A stretch of DNA of 64,000 nucleotides from Cryptomeria japonica (Eukaryota; Streptophyta; Pinopsida; Cupressales; Cupressaceae), in contig NC_081405.1 in NCBI RefSeq assembly GCF_030272615.1, forward strand, positions 157,965,954-158,029,953, in the 5' to 3' direction. Of this stretch, positions 13,414 to 24,825 are shown piece by piece. Each line of letters begins with the position of its first letter. The first letter of the stretch is position 1. A program made the translations under genes and the position numbers. The notes beneath the pieces are model-generated. The model was not told the DNA's origin. It saw only the letters and a list, made by a program, of their open reading frames with translations, and did no database searches.

Positions 13414-14491
13414 TGATGGACTTGAAAATCACTGAGAGGGGGTTGAATCAGTGTCACCAAAAATAAAACTACTACAAACACTAACCGGTAGATGAACTTA
13501 ACAAAAAATTTAAACACAATGCATGCAATCCAAAATGATATAACAACATCCACAATAAGTAAAACATCTACCATAACACAAGCATTTGTACGTGGAAGAC
13601 CCAAATAGGTAAAAACCATGGTGAGATGGAACTCACAAGTTAACTATCTGCAGTAATAGATAATTGACTAGTTAAGGTCTACAAAGTGCTCTACTAGGAG
13701 CGAATCTTGTTAGAGATCCCAGAGCTTGATTAAAAGATATACCCTGTAAAAGGTAGTACCCTATTAGGAATAACCACGGTGGAGGATTTCAAAATCCAAA
13801 CTAATTGATCACCTTGTTAGAGGATTTGAACAATGAAGCTTGTTAGAGCTTACCCAGTTAGGGGATTTTAATTCTGTTGTAATTGTTAGAAGACTACAGG
13901 ATTTGTTTGATGTGTCTAAGTAGCACAATAATTGCTTGATCAAATCCTTTTAAGTGTATTCAACACTATTTTTCAACATACTCTGCAACTTAACTCTTGT
14001 GTCTTTGCACATAACATATCACTTTCTCTCATACAAAATAATTCATTTTGATGTCAATATAAAGACATTTAGAATTCATGTTGGCCTCAAGAAATCATAA
14101 CACAATTTCCTAGGTGCAGTGTATCTGGTCATTGATCATAACTCATCACAAAAATACCGCCAAAACTTGTTGGTGGTGATAACTCATCACACAATCTATG
14201 AATACCGGTTGGAACACTTAATACCGGTTAGAGTTAAACCACTTGTCCTTGATGCTTTTGAGATAGTCTCTGCTCGATCTTCATGTTGATGCTGAGACAT
14301 GTATAACCAAGTGGTTATCTCCATGCATATATCGATTATCACCAAATAACGGTTAAAAATAAACCTCTAGTATACTGGTTGTAGTATAAACAAATTGAAG
14401 TCATACCAGTAGACAATATAAACATATGTGTGTATGTGTTTTATCAATGACAACATATGATGAATTCATTAGAATCATCATCAAGCCAACA
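13414..14491 (-). repeat. LTR-A 3' LTR
   Basis: On the plus strand it starts TGATGGACTTGAAAATCACT and ends CATCAAGCCAACA. It aligns along its length to 33805-34864. Near its 3' terminus (minus strand) lies a hairpin CACTGA / TCAGTG enclosing a C-rich loop. Confidence 0.9.
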
Positions 14492-14505
14492 ATCTCCCCC
14501 TTTGG
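14492..14505 (-). other. LTR-A polypurine tract
   Basis: On the minus strand CCAAAGGGGGAGAT directly abuts the 3' LTR start TGTTGG. LTR-B has the same sequence at its junction. A second tract, AAAGGGGGAGTA, lies further upstream near 14637. Multiple tracts of this type are known in plant Sirevirus-like copia elements. Confidence 0.75.
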
Positions 14506-14902
14506 CATTCATGGCAACAGTTAGAAAATTTTACAACAATACCGCTAAGTGGTGCTTACAAAAAAAAATTATACACATACTCCACCTTACTACATAAATC
14601 ATACAAAATCTTCAAAAACACACATACATATTTCTACTCCCCCTTTAACAACAATGCCAAATTGAAAAAGAAATATATATATATATATATATATATAAAA
14701 TTTGTATCAAAGTGTTCAACACATACAACAATTTGAAAAATTGAATCAAGATTCATGCATTAGCAATCCTCAGAAAAATTGCACTAAAAATCCTCTTCAA
14801 CTTAGATAAAGCATGTTCGCATGTTTCTAGCAAATTCTCAGTGAATGCAAGTGTAGACATGATCCGAGTATGAAATTCCTCCATGGAATCCAGTGAACAG
14901 GT

Positions 14903-17868
14903 TTATGAGGTAGCTAAAATAGTTTTTGCATATGTGTAGGCTCTCTGTAGGATGTCCACTTGTGTTGTGATTTGACTCTTCAATTCTTTTAGTGACTTGA
15001 GTCTTTTGGCTTTCTCAAGATCATAGGTGTCTAGCCTGTTGTGCAAATCATCCACAGATTTGCTAAAATAAAAAATAGAGTCTTGAAGTGGCATATATGC
15101 ATTGCATATCTTTTCCAGCTCATACTCAGTTTTGGTATGCCTACTATTGATATCAGTAAAAAAGAATGAAATATTAGAAGTAGATGCAAGATACTTCCTG
15201 CCTGTTTCAATATCTTGCCTTAATAAATCTTTATTAAGTGATAGAGCCAGTTTCTCAGTATCAATCTCTTTCATAATTTGTTCACCTCGCTTTTTCCTAT
15301 AACTCTTATCAACATATGTCTGGGCTGCTTCTTCAAGTGATGTAATTTGGTTAGATGCATCAACAACTAATTGATCAAGTTTGCTAATGGGTGTTGTCAG
15401 GTGCCCTATAATAGTTTTGGGTAGTAGATTTGTCAGAATATCTACTGCTTTCTGAATGGTTTTTGTTTCTATCCTTTGTTCCTTAAGTCTTTTATTGTGT
15501 GCTCTAGATTGCATGACATTTGCAATCTTCACCATTTTAGATGCACTCATATTATCAATATTTGTAGGCCCTGAAATGTCTAATGAGTCATCTTCATCAT
15601 TCTATTGTAAGACTAATGGCTTTTCCGATTCAAAAGATGTTACCTTAACAATTGCTTTTTCTTGTTCTTTCTCTATTTCTTGCTCAGATGACTGAGTACC
15701 AATGTTTGCATCAGATTCCTTCTGAATATCTTATGAAACCGGTGGGGATTGGGGTTTCTCAGGTTGATCTTTTTTGGGTGGAATATCCACTCCTTGTTGA
15801 GTTGTCGGTTCCTTAACTCAAGTAGCCTATAAGACAATGAACATAGATGGCTGCATATCAAGTGCAATGATGTCTTCAAATAGATCAATTATGTCCTGAT
15901 TATCATCAATATCATGGATAAGAGTGTCATCCTTGTCCTTGATAGGATAGACAACATCGGCTTGCACATCTTTATCCATTTTAGGTATATCATCATCATG
16001 TTCATCCTGAGAAGAACGTATAAGATCTTTTGAGTGTTTGATACTTCAAGAAATCTGATGAGTCTCAATCTCAATAGTTTGCACTTTACCATTGATCAAC
16101 TTCAATCTTCTTGATTTGTAAGGAAAATTAACTTTATACTTATCAACCAACTCATTCTTGGATAATTCAGGAAAATATTGCACAAGTACATCATCTACAA
16201 TTTATTTTTCCTCCTTTACAGCTTCCTCCCATTTATTCAAAAGAATAGTATACAAGGAATTAGAGATGTCTTTTTCAAGATCATGTGGTAATCTATTGTA
16301 ATGGCACAAATGATCAATTACTTGTTGAATGATTTTCTCATTTTCTTCTACAGTGAAAGAATCAAAATGTTCTTTGACATTGTCAAATCTGTTTCTCCCT
16401 AATGTTTTCACCTTTCTTTCAAAGCGGGTCTCAGGCTTGTAAGTTGAGATATTAAAAGGCATAGTTGTCTTTGGCACATTTTCACTGACTTGACTATTCT
16501 ACCAGTTGCTTTCATCTTCTTAGGTTCTTCTTCAGTGTCAGTTCCTTCAGATTCTTCTTGAAGAATTAACTTCCGGCCTCTTTTCTTCATCTCCTTTTTC
16601 ATATACACCTTAGGTTCCATTTCCTTTTTGTTTTGGACACTCTGTGTCATTCTACTACTTTTCATCACTTGAGGTGCATCCTGATCAAGTTTCTTTTTCT
16701 TACCTTTACTACTTGTGGTCGAAGCAATGCTTGTTCCATCTTGTGCAGTTTGTTCTTTCACTGAACTCAATTTTGCCCTCTTTTTATCTATTGGAGATGA
16801 CAACAGGTTATTGGCATAGCCAATCAATAAGTCATAGTTAACCTCATAACTCATATCTTCCATTTCTTCCTCTCTAGGCTTAATTGCCTGCATTAAACAA
16901 AAATCAGTGGTAACTGTAAAAACAATGTCTTTGGCAAAATGTTTTACCACATCCTCAGGCAATCTTACTCTCATGCTCATCTTCTTCTTAAATTAATTGA
17001 AGTATTTGTTCATAGCGGAAGAGAAGTTATTCCTTATAGCCTTGATGATGTTCTTGATCTGGGCAGATACCGATAGATCCTTAGACCATTCAAGATCTCT
17101 GATTTCTGGTAGGAAATTCTAAAAATAAAAGAATATCCCGATCAATAACTATCCATATTTAAACTTTAGGTTGTTATCCTTCTTGATAGATTGTAGATTT
17201 AAAAACAATTGGCTCCTTATGGCCTCAGAGAGGTCATAATTTGCATTTTTAGCTATCATCATGTAAGCAGTATGCACTACTGCTGATGGAACACTATTCA
17301 TTTTGCTAGAGTAGAATACCTGGTAGCCTATGACCATAGCTGATAATTTCACCATTGGGTCTCTGATATTGTTAATAGAAAAGGCACGACCATCAGGGGT
17401 TGATCCAGTTAGAGTATTTACTATATCTTTTAAAATGCGTCTCAATTGAAGTACTTCACCGGTTGATTGAAAAGTAGTTACGGCCTGAATGGCTTCCTTG
17501 GTTATGGTATGAGTCCTCTCTAAGTACATGTCCTCCCCATGAACTCTAATCAAGATAATTTGGATATTCTCTTCTTTGAAATCTTCAAGGAAGTAAGCCA
17601 TGTTATGAAAACCTTTCTCGAAAACCCTAATATACTATGTTTGAATTTTCCCATTTTCATCACAAAGTGATTTCAACTAAGAATATATCGATAGTGACCC
17701 TAAATCCTCAATTTTGCAGTCAATGTAGCTGGACAAATCTCCTTTTACTATGACACCGCTAGGAACTTGTGACAAAGAATTATAAGACACAATCTTTTCT
17801 TCTTTTACAACTTCCATAGGTTTTGACATGATCATCAATTTCCCTACTGACTTAGAAGACGGTTCCAT
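14903..17868 (-). pseudogene. LTR-A second ORF (ORF2), unknown function
   Basis: It begins MEPSSKSVGKLMIMSKPMEV at 17868 and runs, with several stops and frame changes, to about 14903. Recognisable pieces are YIDCKIEDLGS with CDENGK, the long 17149-17601 segment (LTGSTPDGRAFSINNIRDP, then KMNSVPSAV), a 16408-16980 segment (RLPEDVVKHFAKDI, then EVNYDLLIGYAN, then Lys-rich), and a 215-residue coiled-coil-like C-terminus at 14903-15550. Each of the first pieces aligns to ORF2 of LTR-B. No pol motif is present. It sits where env-like or extra ORFs occur in some plant copia elements. Confidence 0.6.
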
Positions 17869-18319
17869 TCCAGATAAACTAGATTACGAAGCAAGATTAT
17901 CAAGAAATACTTTATTTCACATGTTGCCTCGTTTACCAGTTGTATGCCCTAGTACACACCAGTTCTGTCTTCTCCAGCCTTGAAATCAACTTGATTACTC
18001 AAATCTCAATGCAACTTTGATTGAAATCAGCTAATAATATTTACTTAGCTCTACAAACGCTCAAAGGTTCTTTCTCGAAAGTGTTAGGGTAAAAATAACA
18101 AAGTGAAAACTTACTTTTATTCTTTTTTACCAACTGCAATAAATGCTCTCCCGTTAGGGTTACAAACCCTAATTACACCTCTCAAGTAAAAACCGGTTGA
18201 TAACTAAATGACAAAAAGTTATCAATATTTCATGCTTTCAAATTCTCTTACCACATATTCACTTCAAGGGGTTTGGAGGTAGATTTACTGTTATGCTCCC
18301 CTTAGCCATATGAAAAGGC

Positions 18320-19309
18320 TTAATTTACCAGTGTAGGATTCTCTTCATTGGGTGAAGGAATAGATTGCTCTCCAGGTGAATCATCACTCTTCTTCTTCCA
18401 AGTTTGATTAATTTCTTCTCTTATTTCTTCAATATTGACCTTTTTCTTGCCTTTGTGATCTTCAGAAGGGTTGATCGGTTTTCTCTTCCTAGATCTACAA
18501 AATTTTACCATATGTCCCGGTTTATGATAGTGATAGCAAGACATACCAATTGATCTCCAAGGTCCTACATTACCTCTCCTAGTTCTTCTTTTGCAATTCA
18601 TAGCCACATGACCAAAGTTGTTACAGATGGTGCATATGACATTTGTTACCTTTTCCATCTCAAGTGGACTAAACCGGTTGTTGTAGGGTCTTTTCCAGTT
18701 CATGTTGACCTAGTTGTCAAAATTTCGCATCCAGTTGCCATTTGGTCTTGGATGCATATGCGGTACAGGATTATTTAATCCATATTTGCACTCAACTGAT
18801 CTATGTCCATACATTTTGCATGTAAATCAATGACCTTCAAATTTCTTATACACGTACTTAGCATTATTATTGTAGCTTGCATTTTTGTTAGGTTTATCTC
18901 TACAAACATTTGTTGTGTAACCAATTTTATGGCAAACAAAACAAATAGATTTGAAAACCTTCTTGCCGGTGGGATTTTTGGCCTTATGAGTGTTTCTCTT
19001 TGTACCAGATGATTCTCCTTTCTCAGATGTGTTAAAGCTAAGTCCAGAGGTATCACCTTTCATCCTTTGTGATTGGATTTGTTCATCTAGCAAGGTAGAA
19101 CTCTTGTTGAAATTTTTTAGTTTCTCATTTAGCTTCGGTGAGTTGGCTGGTGAGATCTTCATTATGTTTTGACAGGCTCTCCCTCAGAGATGATTCTAGC
19201 TCAAGATCTAGCTATAAATTCCCTTTTTCTTCTCTTTTTGCAACCAAATGCTCATGCATAATGACATTTTCTCACTTGATCTTGGCAATCTCTTGATCTC
19301 TTTCCTTGA
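18320..19309 (-). pseudogene. LTR-A gag, 3' part with four zinc knuckles
   Basis: Reading down the minus strand, a charged coiled-coil tail is followed by four CCHC-type knuckles: CFVCHKIGYTTNVC (about 18907-18948), a second whose first Cys codon is now TGA (TCKMYGHRSVEC, about 18800-18833), CTICNNFGHVAMNC (about 18597-18638) and CYHYHKPGHMVKFC (about 18499-18540, second Cys lost). A basic KKKVNIEEIREE tail ends at 18320. The N-terminal half is at 33458-33790, separated by GT2. Its role would be RNA binding in the virus-like particle. Confidence 0.75.
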
Positions 19310-19313
19310 TAAG

Positions 19314-19339
19314 GGGTAAGTGCACAAAGATGGTGGTCA
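19314..19339 (+). repeat. GT2 left terminal inverted repeat
   Basis: GGGTAAGTGCACAAAG followed by ATGGTGGTCA, an exact inverted match to 33428-33453. Confidence 0.9.
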
Positions 19340-19379
19340 GAAAAGTGGACACCACCCAAAAAAAAAATGGAAAAACAAG

Positions 19380-19565
19380 CAGCGCATACGCAATTATAAA
19401 ATTTGAAATCACCGCGTACGTTCTCAGGTCTATTGTTCCTGAGCCTAGAAAAGGTACCGTGCATGTGCTACCTTTAGGAAAATGAGCGCATACGCGCTAC
19501 TTATAGGAAAATGAGCGTGTGCGTGCTAATAAGCCCTAAAGCACTGCATACGCACTGCCAATCAA
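19380..19565. promoter_or_regulatory. GT2 subterminal motif cluster, left arm
   Basis: At least five variants of GCGCATACGCGCT occur: CGCATACGCAAT (19386), CCGCGTACGTTC (19412), GCGCATACGCGCTACTTA (19485), GCGTGTGCGTGCTAATA (19514) and CTGCATACGCACTGCC (19544). The cluster lies 140-330 bp upstream of the accessory-gene ATG. The same motif recurs at 27985-28260 and 32518-32600. Confidence 0.65.
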
Positions 19566-19707
19566 AAAAAGTTTTAAAAAAAAAACTGGGTCTTATTTTC
19601 TCATGACAGTCACCTTTTTTTCCCATTTTCTCTGCCAAACCGCGAATGGGGTACCTCATTTCTCTTCCAAATTGCAAATGGGGTGCCTCATTTCTCCTCT
19701 AGACACT

Positions 19708-22233
19708 ATGGATCAAGGTTAGTTTTTGTTAATTTTTGTCTTTCTTTCCCGTTTGTTCAATTTGTTTTACATTTTGAATTTAATCATTAATTTTGATTAG
19801 GTTTTTTTATTTTTTGTTTCAAAAACTAGATTTTGATAACCCACAACCAGAACAAAAAAATGCACCTCCTGAAAACCCACAAGGTACACCCCCAATTCCT
19901 CCTTTTGACCACACACCTGAAACACGAGCAATTAATTAATTAATTAGGGCAAAATACATCTAAAATCAATAGACTAATTGATAAATTGAAAACATCCGAA
20001 CTTGAGCATCATAAATCCCTTGCCACTAGCCTAGAAACGTTAGCTAGTGGTGCCATAGTTGTTTCCACACAAATTATAAAATGGGGAAACTTTAGGGATA
20101 GGTGTCGTCAATACTATGTTGATGGGTTATCATACGAGGGAGTCAAAAACAAAAATAGTAGTAAACAACAAATATGTGCCCTTTTTGTTGGTCCTAAAAC
20201 TGGTCAGTCATTATCTCTTAATGCAAAGAGTTTTCCCATACATTGGTGTACCAATGTGCAGATGAAGAATCTTTTTTGGTAGAGGTGGTGGATGGTCTTG
20301 GATGATCCACCTTGTAATAATTATGAGGTGTCATTGTATTTTTTGAGAAAAGTATATTGTGAGTTTGTGCTCAATGTGCGGCCAAACTATTTTGACATGA
20401 GAGAGTTCCATGATAGAGGCGGTGGCTCTACCCAAGATAGATCTGGAGCCCATAGACAAGTAGCCCTGGAGAGTCGTCGCCCCCTAGCACCCAAACCCAA
20501 GGTGCATCAGGCTGTCCTAGTAGAGATGAAAGAGTTGATGGAGCTACAAACTCTTTAGGCAGCCACAACATTGACTGGTGCCATCATTCAGCATGGGACA
20601 TTGTTAGCACAACCTATTGTACTGGATGATGAGCCATTAGTTGCTCTGGGTGGTGATAGAGAGCCCATTCAACATATGTGTGTCAGTTTCTTGGGGATAT
20701 GCTCAGAGATAGATGATGCGACCGGTGTAGATGGATCCACATCTCATTCATGCACGCTTTGCAGGAGTAGATGTCAAGCTCACATGACTGAGGATTTTGC
20801 ACTGACAAATGATTTGATGGACATGGTGTTTGCCCATCAGCGACAGACACAGGTGTGTTGATTTGAATTCATAGCATTTTATTTACCAGTCACTTTAAAT
20901 TTGTAATTACATAAATGAATTTGCATTTATACATCAATTTAAATTGAGACAAATAATATGCATTTCAGGATGTAGCAGTGGTATCCAATACTCCTCCCCC
21001 AGTTACTACAGCTACAACTTTGATGCTTGAGGTATAATTTGTGTAACATGTTAAAATAGAATAGTACACTTTGAATTCAAAAATATTACAAGATGTACTA
21101 GCTATCTTTAATGCTTGGTCCAATTTTTGGTTTGTAGGTGTTGGCAAGGAACCAAATGTCCCAGATTGATGACATCGCGCTCTCAGCGATCGATTTTGGC
21201 CTGCAAGGCTATATGGTATCATATTTTGTACAACCCTTTTTTATGTTTTTTTTTTATGGAATATGCAAGTCATTTCATTTTAGATTTTTAAAATTATGTA
21301 ATATATTATCTGTACTAATATCTCATGTTAATTTTGTTTTTTAGGGTACCCCCTCTGCGTCTAGACCTCATCCTAAGAAAAAGAATTCCTCGAAGACTCC
21401 AAAATGTGGGAAGAAGGTAATTGAACACATTTTTAGTTGTACAATTGTTTGAAAATATTGAAATCAAGTCTTAGTTGGGGTTTGTATATTGATTATTGTT
21501 TTTTGTTGTCTATTTTACATGTATAATGACCATTGAGCTATGTGGATTTGTTGAATGCTCCTGATTTGCCCGTGTACATGTGAACCTGTGATAAATTATA
21601 ATCTTATATTTTTTTCATACAGGAAATATCCATAGTTGTTTCATCAATGGCCAACCCTCTTCTGTGCACTGGAGAAGCATCTCAGGATCTGGTACAATTT
21701 TGTTTATATATTACATTAATTATTTTTAACCTACAATACTTATCATTATATTAATTGTATTTAATATTTGATCATTTTTTGTATAGGTAATAGTGATAGT
21801 TTTTTCATTGATGGTGAGCCATCCTTAGTCCATTGGAGAAGCATCTCAGGAATGGGTACGTCATTGTTCTCTATATTATAGCTTTTAAGTGTTTTTGATA
21901 TATTTATGTTAGTAAATCGTATTAATTGTACATTTAATCTACAATAGACCCCTTCGCAGTATGGCCATAATGTGGATCTTTTTAAGTATGTCTTCAAGAA
22001 AACTCCTAAGAGTGACAAGGAGAGGAGAGTGAAGACCTTAGCTCCTAGATCAGTCGATGAGGTAGTCTACATTTCAATCGCAAAGGAATTATAGTTAAAT
22101 GCATAGTTATGTTGTTAATTGTGAACTATTTTCTACAAAATAATTCTAAATTGGTTTTTGAATTGTGGTTTTGCAGCCATCTACAGAGCCGCGTATTGCA
22201 TCAAAGAGGCTTGATTTTGATGATCCACCATAA
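19708..22233 (+). pseudogene. GT2 accessory gene, nine exons, three in-frame stops in exons
   Basis: The exon model is 19708-19717, 19830-20852, 20969-21031, 21138-21215, 21345-21416, 21623-21691, 21787-21855, 21948-22061 and 22177-22233 (stop TAA). Every intron is GT-AG, and exons 3-9 are all multiples of three and open in one frame apart from one TAG. Exon 2 carries a Pro-rich start, a coiled coil, FPIHWC, RWWMVLDDPPCNNYEV, FVLNVRPNYFD, RGGGSTQDRSGA and a CTLCRSRC Cys cluster. Stops lie near 20280, 20558 and in the 21787-21855 exon; the extreme start of exon 2 also looks frame-shifted near 19930. The tail is basic (KTPKSDKERRVK). A helper or DNA-binding role is inferred from the TnpA/MudrB-like position. 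Confidence 0.75.
21623..21855 (+). repeat. Tandem duplicated 69-bp exon in the GT2 accessory gene
   Basis: Exons 21623-21691 and 21787-21855 are the same length. Both end in a GEASQ-coding stretch (GGAGAAGCATCTCAGGA), and their flanking intron sequence is also similar. Only the second copy has an in-frame TAG. Confidence 0.7.
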
Positions 22234-22416
22234 GTTTAGGATCATATAGTGTTAGTTTTGGTCATAGAATGACCAATACATGTAGATATATTCTACATTT
22301 TTATTGTATATCGATTTGGACATGGCATATGCCACATTTTTGTAATAATTGTATTGACTTGGCAGACATACCTTTTTTTGATATATATAAATGTTGATAT
22401 TCGATCCAATAAATGT

Positions 22417-22712
22417 GTATTGAGTTTATTATTTTGTATTCGTTGTATTTCGTGGCTGTCCTTTTATAAAGGTAATTGATCATTTGCCTATGTAATCAAC
22501 AATATGAATATAAACAACAAAAAAATATGATATAAAACATTGGAATCGTGGAATATGATTTCATTAAATTTCTAAAATGTTGAATTAATCCTAAAAAACT
22601 CCTTGTATTCAGTTCATTATTGTGTATTCGTTGTATTTGGTGGCTACCCTTTTATAAATTTAAATGAATATTTTCCTATGTAATCAACAATATGAATATA
22701 AACAACAAAAAT
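22417..22712. repeat. Two copies of a ~110-bp segment, 188 bp apart
   Basis: GTATT...GTATTCGTTGTATTT, CTTTTATAAA and CCTATGTAATCAACAATATG occur in the same order from 22417 and from 22605. A third partial GAATATAAACAACAA follows near 22720. This is between the accessory gene and the satellite. Confidence 0.75.
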
Positions 22713-22759
22713 TGACATTATGAATATAAACAACAATATGTGTTTGGTGCGAGAGCACC

Positions 22760-24310
22760 CTCATGCTTGCAATGGTCAAATTTTGGTTGTCGTGTGCACA
22801 AACCGATGTTACGATCATGTCTGGGTGGGTAGGTTTACACTAGGCATGCTCCTCTCATGCATCCCAAAGCTTCGGAACATCGAGAGTCATACCCTACCTG
22901 CATGATCTCTCAAGTTCCCTGAGTCCAAAAAATTGTCAAACTTTGACGGACTGTTTCTTCCAATCTAGGACACATATGATTGATCCGTTTGAACCCATGG
23001 GGTTACGTGAGGCTCCTCTACAATGGCCTATCTCAGTTTTTGATGACTCTGAGTCATTTTCAAATGGTAGCATTTTTTGCTTGCTACAAAAACCGTTAGT
23101 TGCATGCAATACAAAGTTGTAGGATTGGCTACAATTGATTCGGTTCGTCGTGTGCACAATCTGACGTCATGAGCACGTTTAGGTGGGAAGGTTTATGCTA
23201 GGAATTCTCCTCTAGTGCATGCCAAAGCGCCAGAACATCGAGAGTCATGCCCTATCGACGCGATCTCTCAAGTGCCCCGAGTCCAAAAACTTGTCAAACT
23301 TTGATGGACTGTTTCTTCCAATCCAGGACCCATATGATCAATTTGTTTGAACTCATGGGGTCATGTGAGGCTCCTCTACAATGTCCTATCTCTTTTTTTG
23401 ATGAATCCAAGCCATTTTCAGTTGGTAGCATTGTTTTTCTTGCTGCAAAAATCGTCAGTTGCATGCAATGCAAAGTTGCAGGATTGGCTAGAATTGATTC
23501 GGTTCGTTGTGTGTACAATCCAACGTCACGAGCACGTCCAAGTGGGTAGGTTTACATGAGGCATGCTCCTCTTGTGCATCCCAAAGTGCCTGAACGTCGA
23601 GAGTCATACCCTACCGACAAGATCTGTCAAGTGCCCTGAGTCCAAAAAATTATCAAACTTTGATGGACTGTTACCCATGGGATCATGTGAGGCTCCTCTA
23701 CAATGGCCTATCTCTATTTTTGACAACTCCAAGCCATTTTCAATTGGTAGCATTTTTTCAGCTGCTACAAAAATCGTCAGTTGCATGTAATGCAAAGTTG
23801 CAGGATTGGCTAGAATTGATTCGGTTCATCGTGTGCACAATCTAATGTCATGAGAGTGGCCGAGTGGTTAGATTTATGCTAGGCATTCTCCTCGCGTGCA
23901 TCCCAAATTGTCGAAATGTCGAGACTCATACCCTACCGACGTGAGCTCTCAAGTGCCCTGAGTCCAAAAAATTGTCAAACTTTGACAGATTGTTTCTTCC
24001 AATCCATGACACATATGATCAATCCTTTTGAACCCATAGGGTCACGTGAGGCTCCTCTACAATATACTATCTCATTTTTTGATGACTCAAAGTCATTTTC
24101 TATTAGTAGCATTTTTTTTTCCTACTACAAAAATCGTTAGTTGCATGCAATGCAAAGTTGCAGGATTGGCTAAAATTGATTGGGTTTGTCATGTGCACAA
24201 ACCGACATCACAAGCACATCCAGGTGAGTAGGTTTATGCTAGGCATGCTCCTCTCATGCATCCCAAAGCGCTAGAATGTCGAGAGTCATACCCTATCGGT
24301 GCGATCTCTA
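22760..24310. repeat. GT2 358-bp satellite array, inverted relative to GT1
   Basis: Markers TCAAACTTTGACGGACTG (and variants) lie at 22936, 23294, 23653 and 23975, with spacing 358, 359 and 322. A last partial copy ends near 24310. The reverse complement (CAAAGTTTGACAA, CTAGCATAAACC, GTGCTCATGACGTCA) matches the GT1 and GT3 units, so this array lies in the opposite direction with respect to the two genes. Confidence 0.85.
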
Positions 24311-24825
24311 CTCAATCTATGACCCCTATGACCCGATAATGACTCAAATAATTCTCCATGATTATACAAGAATCAATAATTCTCATGGTTGACCTTATCA
24401 CATCACATAAACTCAAAACATAGATACAAAAATAGTCACAAAACATTGTCACATATTATTCAAAAATTTGCCTCTAAATATGGTCAAATCAACTCTTGGC
24501 TATTTGAATATACAAAAAAATGTCTTACAAATCATCTCATGGGCTTCTATACAAAATTTACCATTATAATATGTGTGATTCAACTCTTCACCATTTTAAT
24601 ATACAAAATTTGGCATCTACATATGTACAAATCAACTCATTGCCATTTAAATATACAAAATTATGCCCCTAAACATGTGAAAATCAGCTCATGGGCATTT
24701 ATATATACAAAAAATGAATATAGAACAATTCGTTGATGATATATACAAAATTCTCAAAATTATTCTACTCTGAACCATAGAATCAATCAAGTGAACCTTT
24801 AGGATCGACTCTAACCCATATTGTG
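24311..24825. other. Spacer with loose CTCATGGGC-type repeats
   Basis: AT-rich. Phrases such as AATCAACTC(T/A)TGGC and ATATACAAAATT recur four or five times between 24480 and 24720 at 60-75 bp spacing. No gene. Confidence 0.4.
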
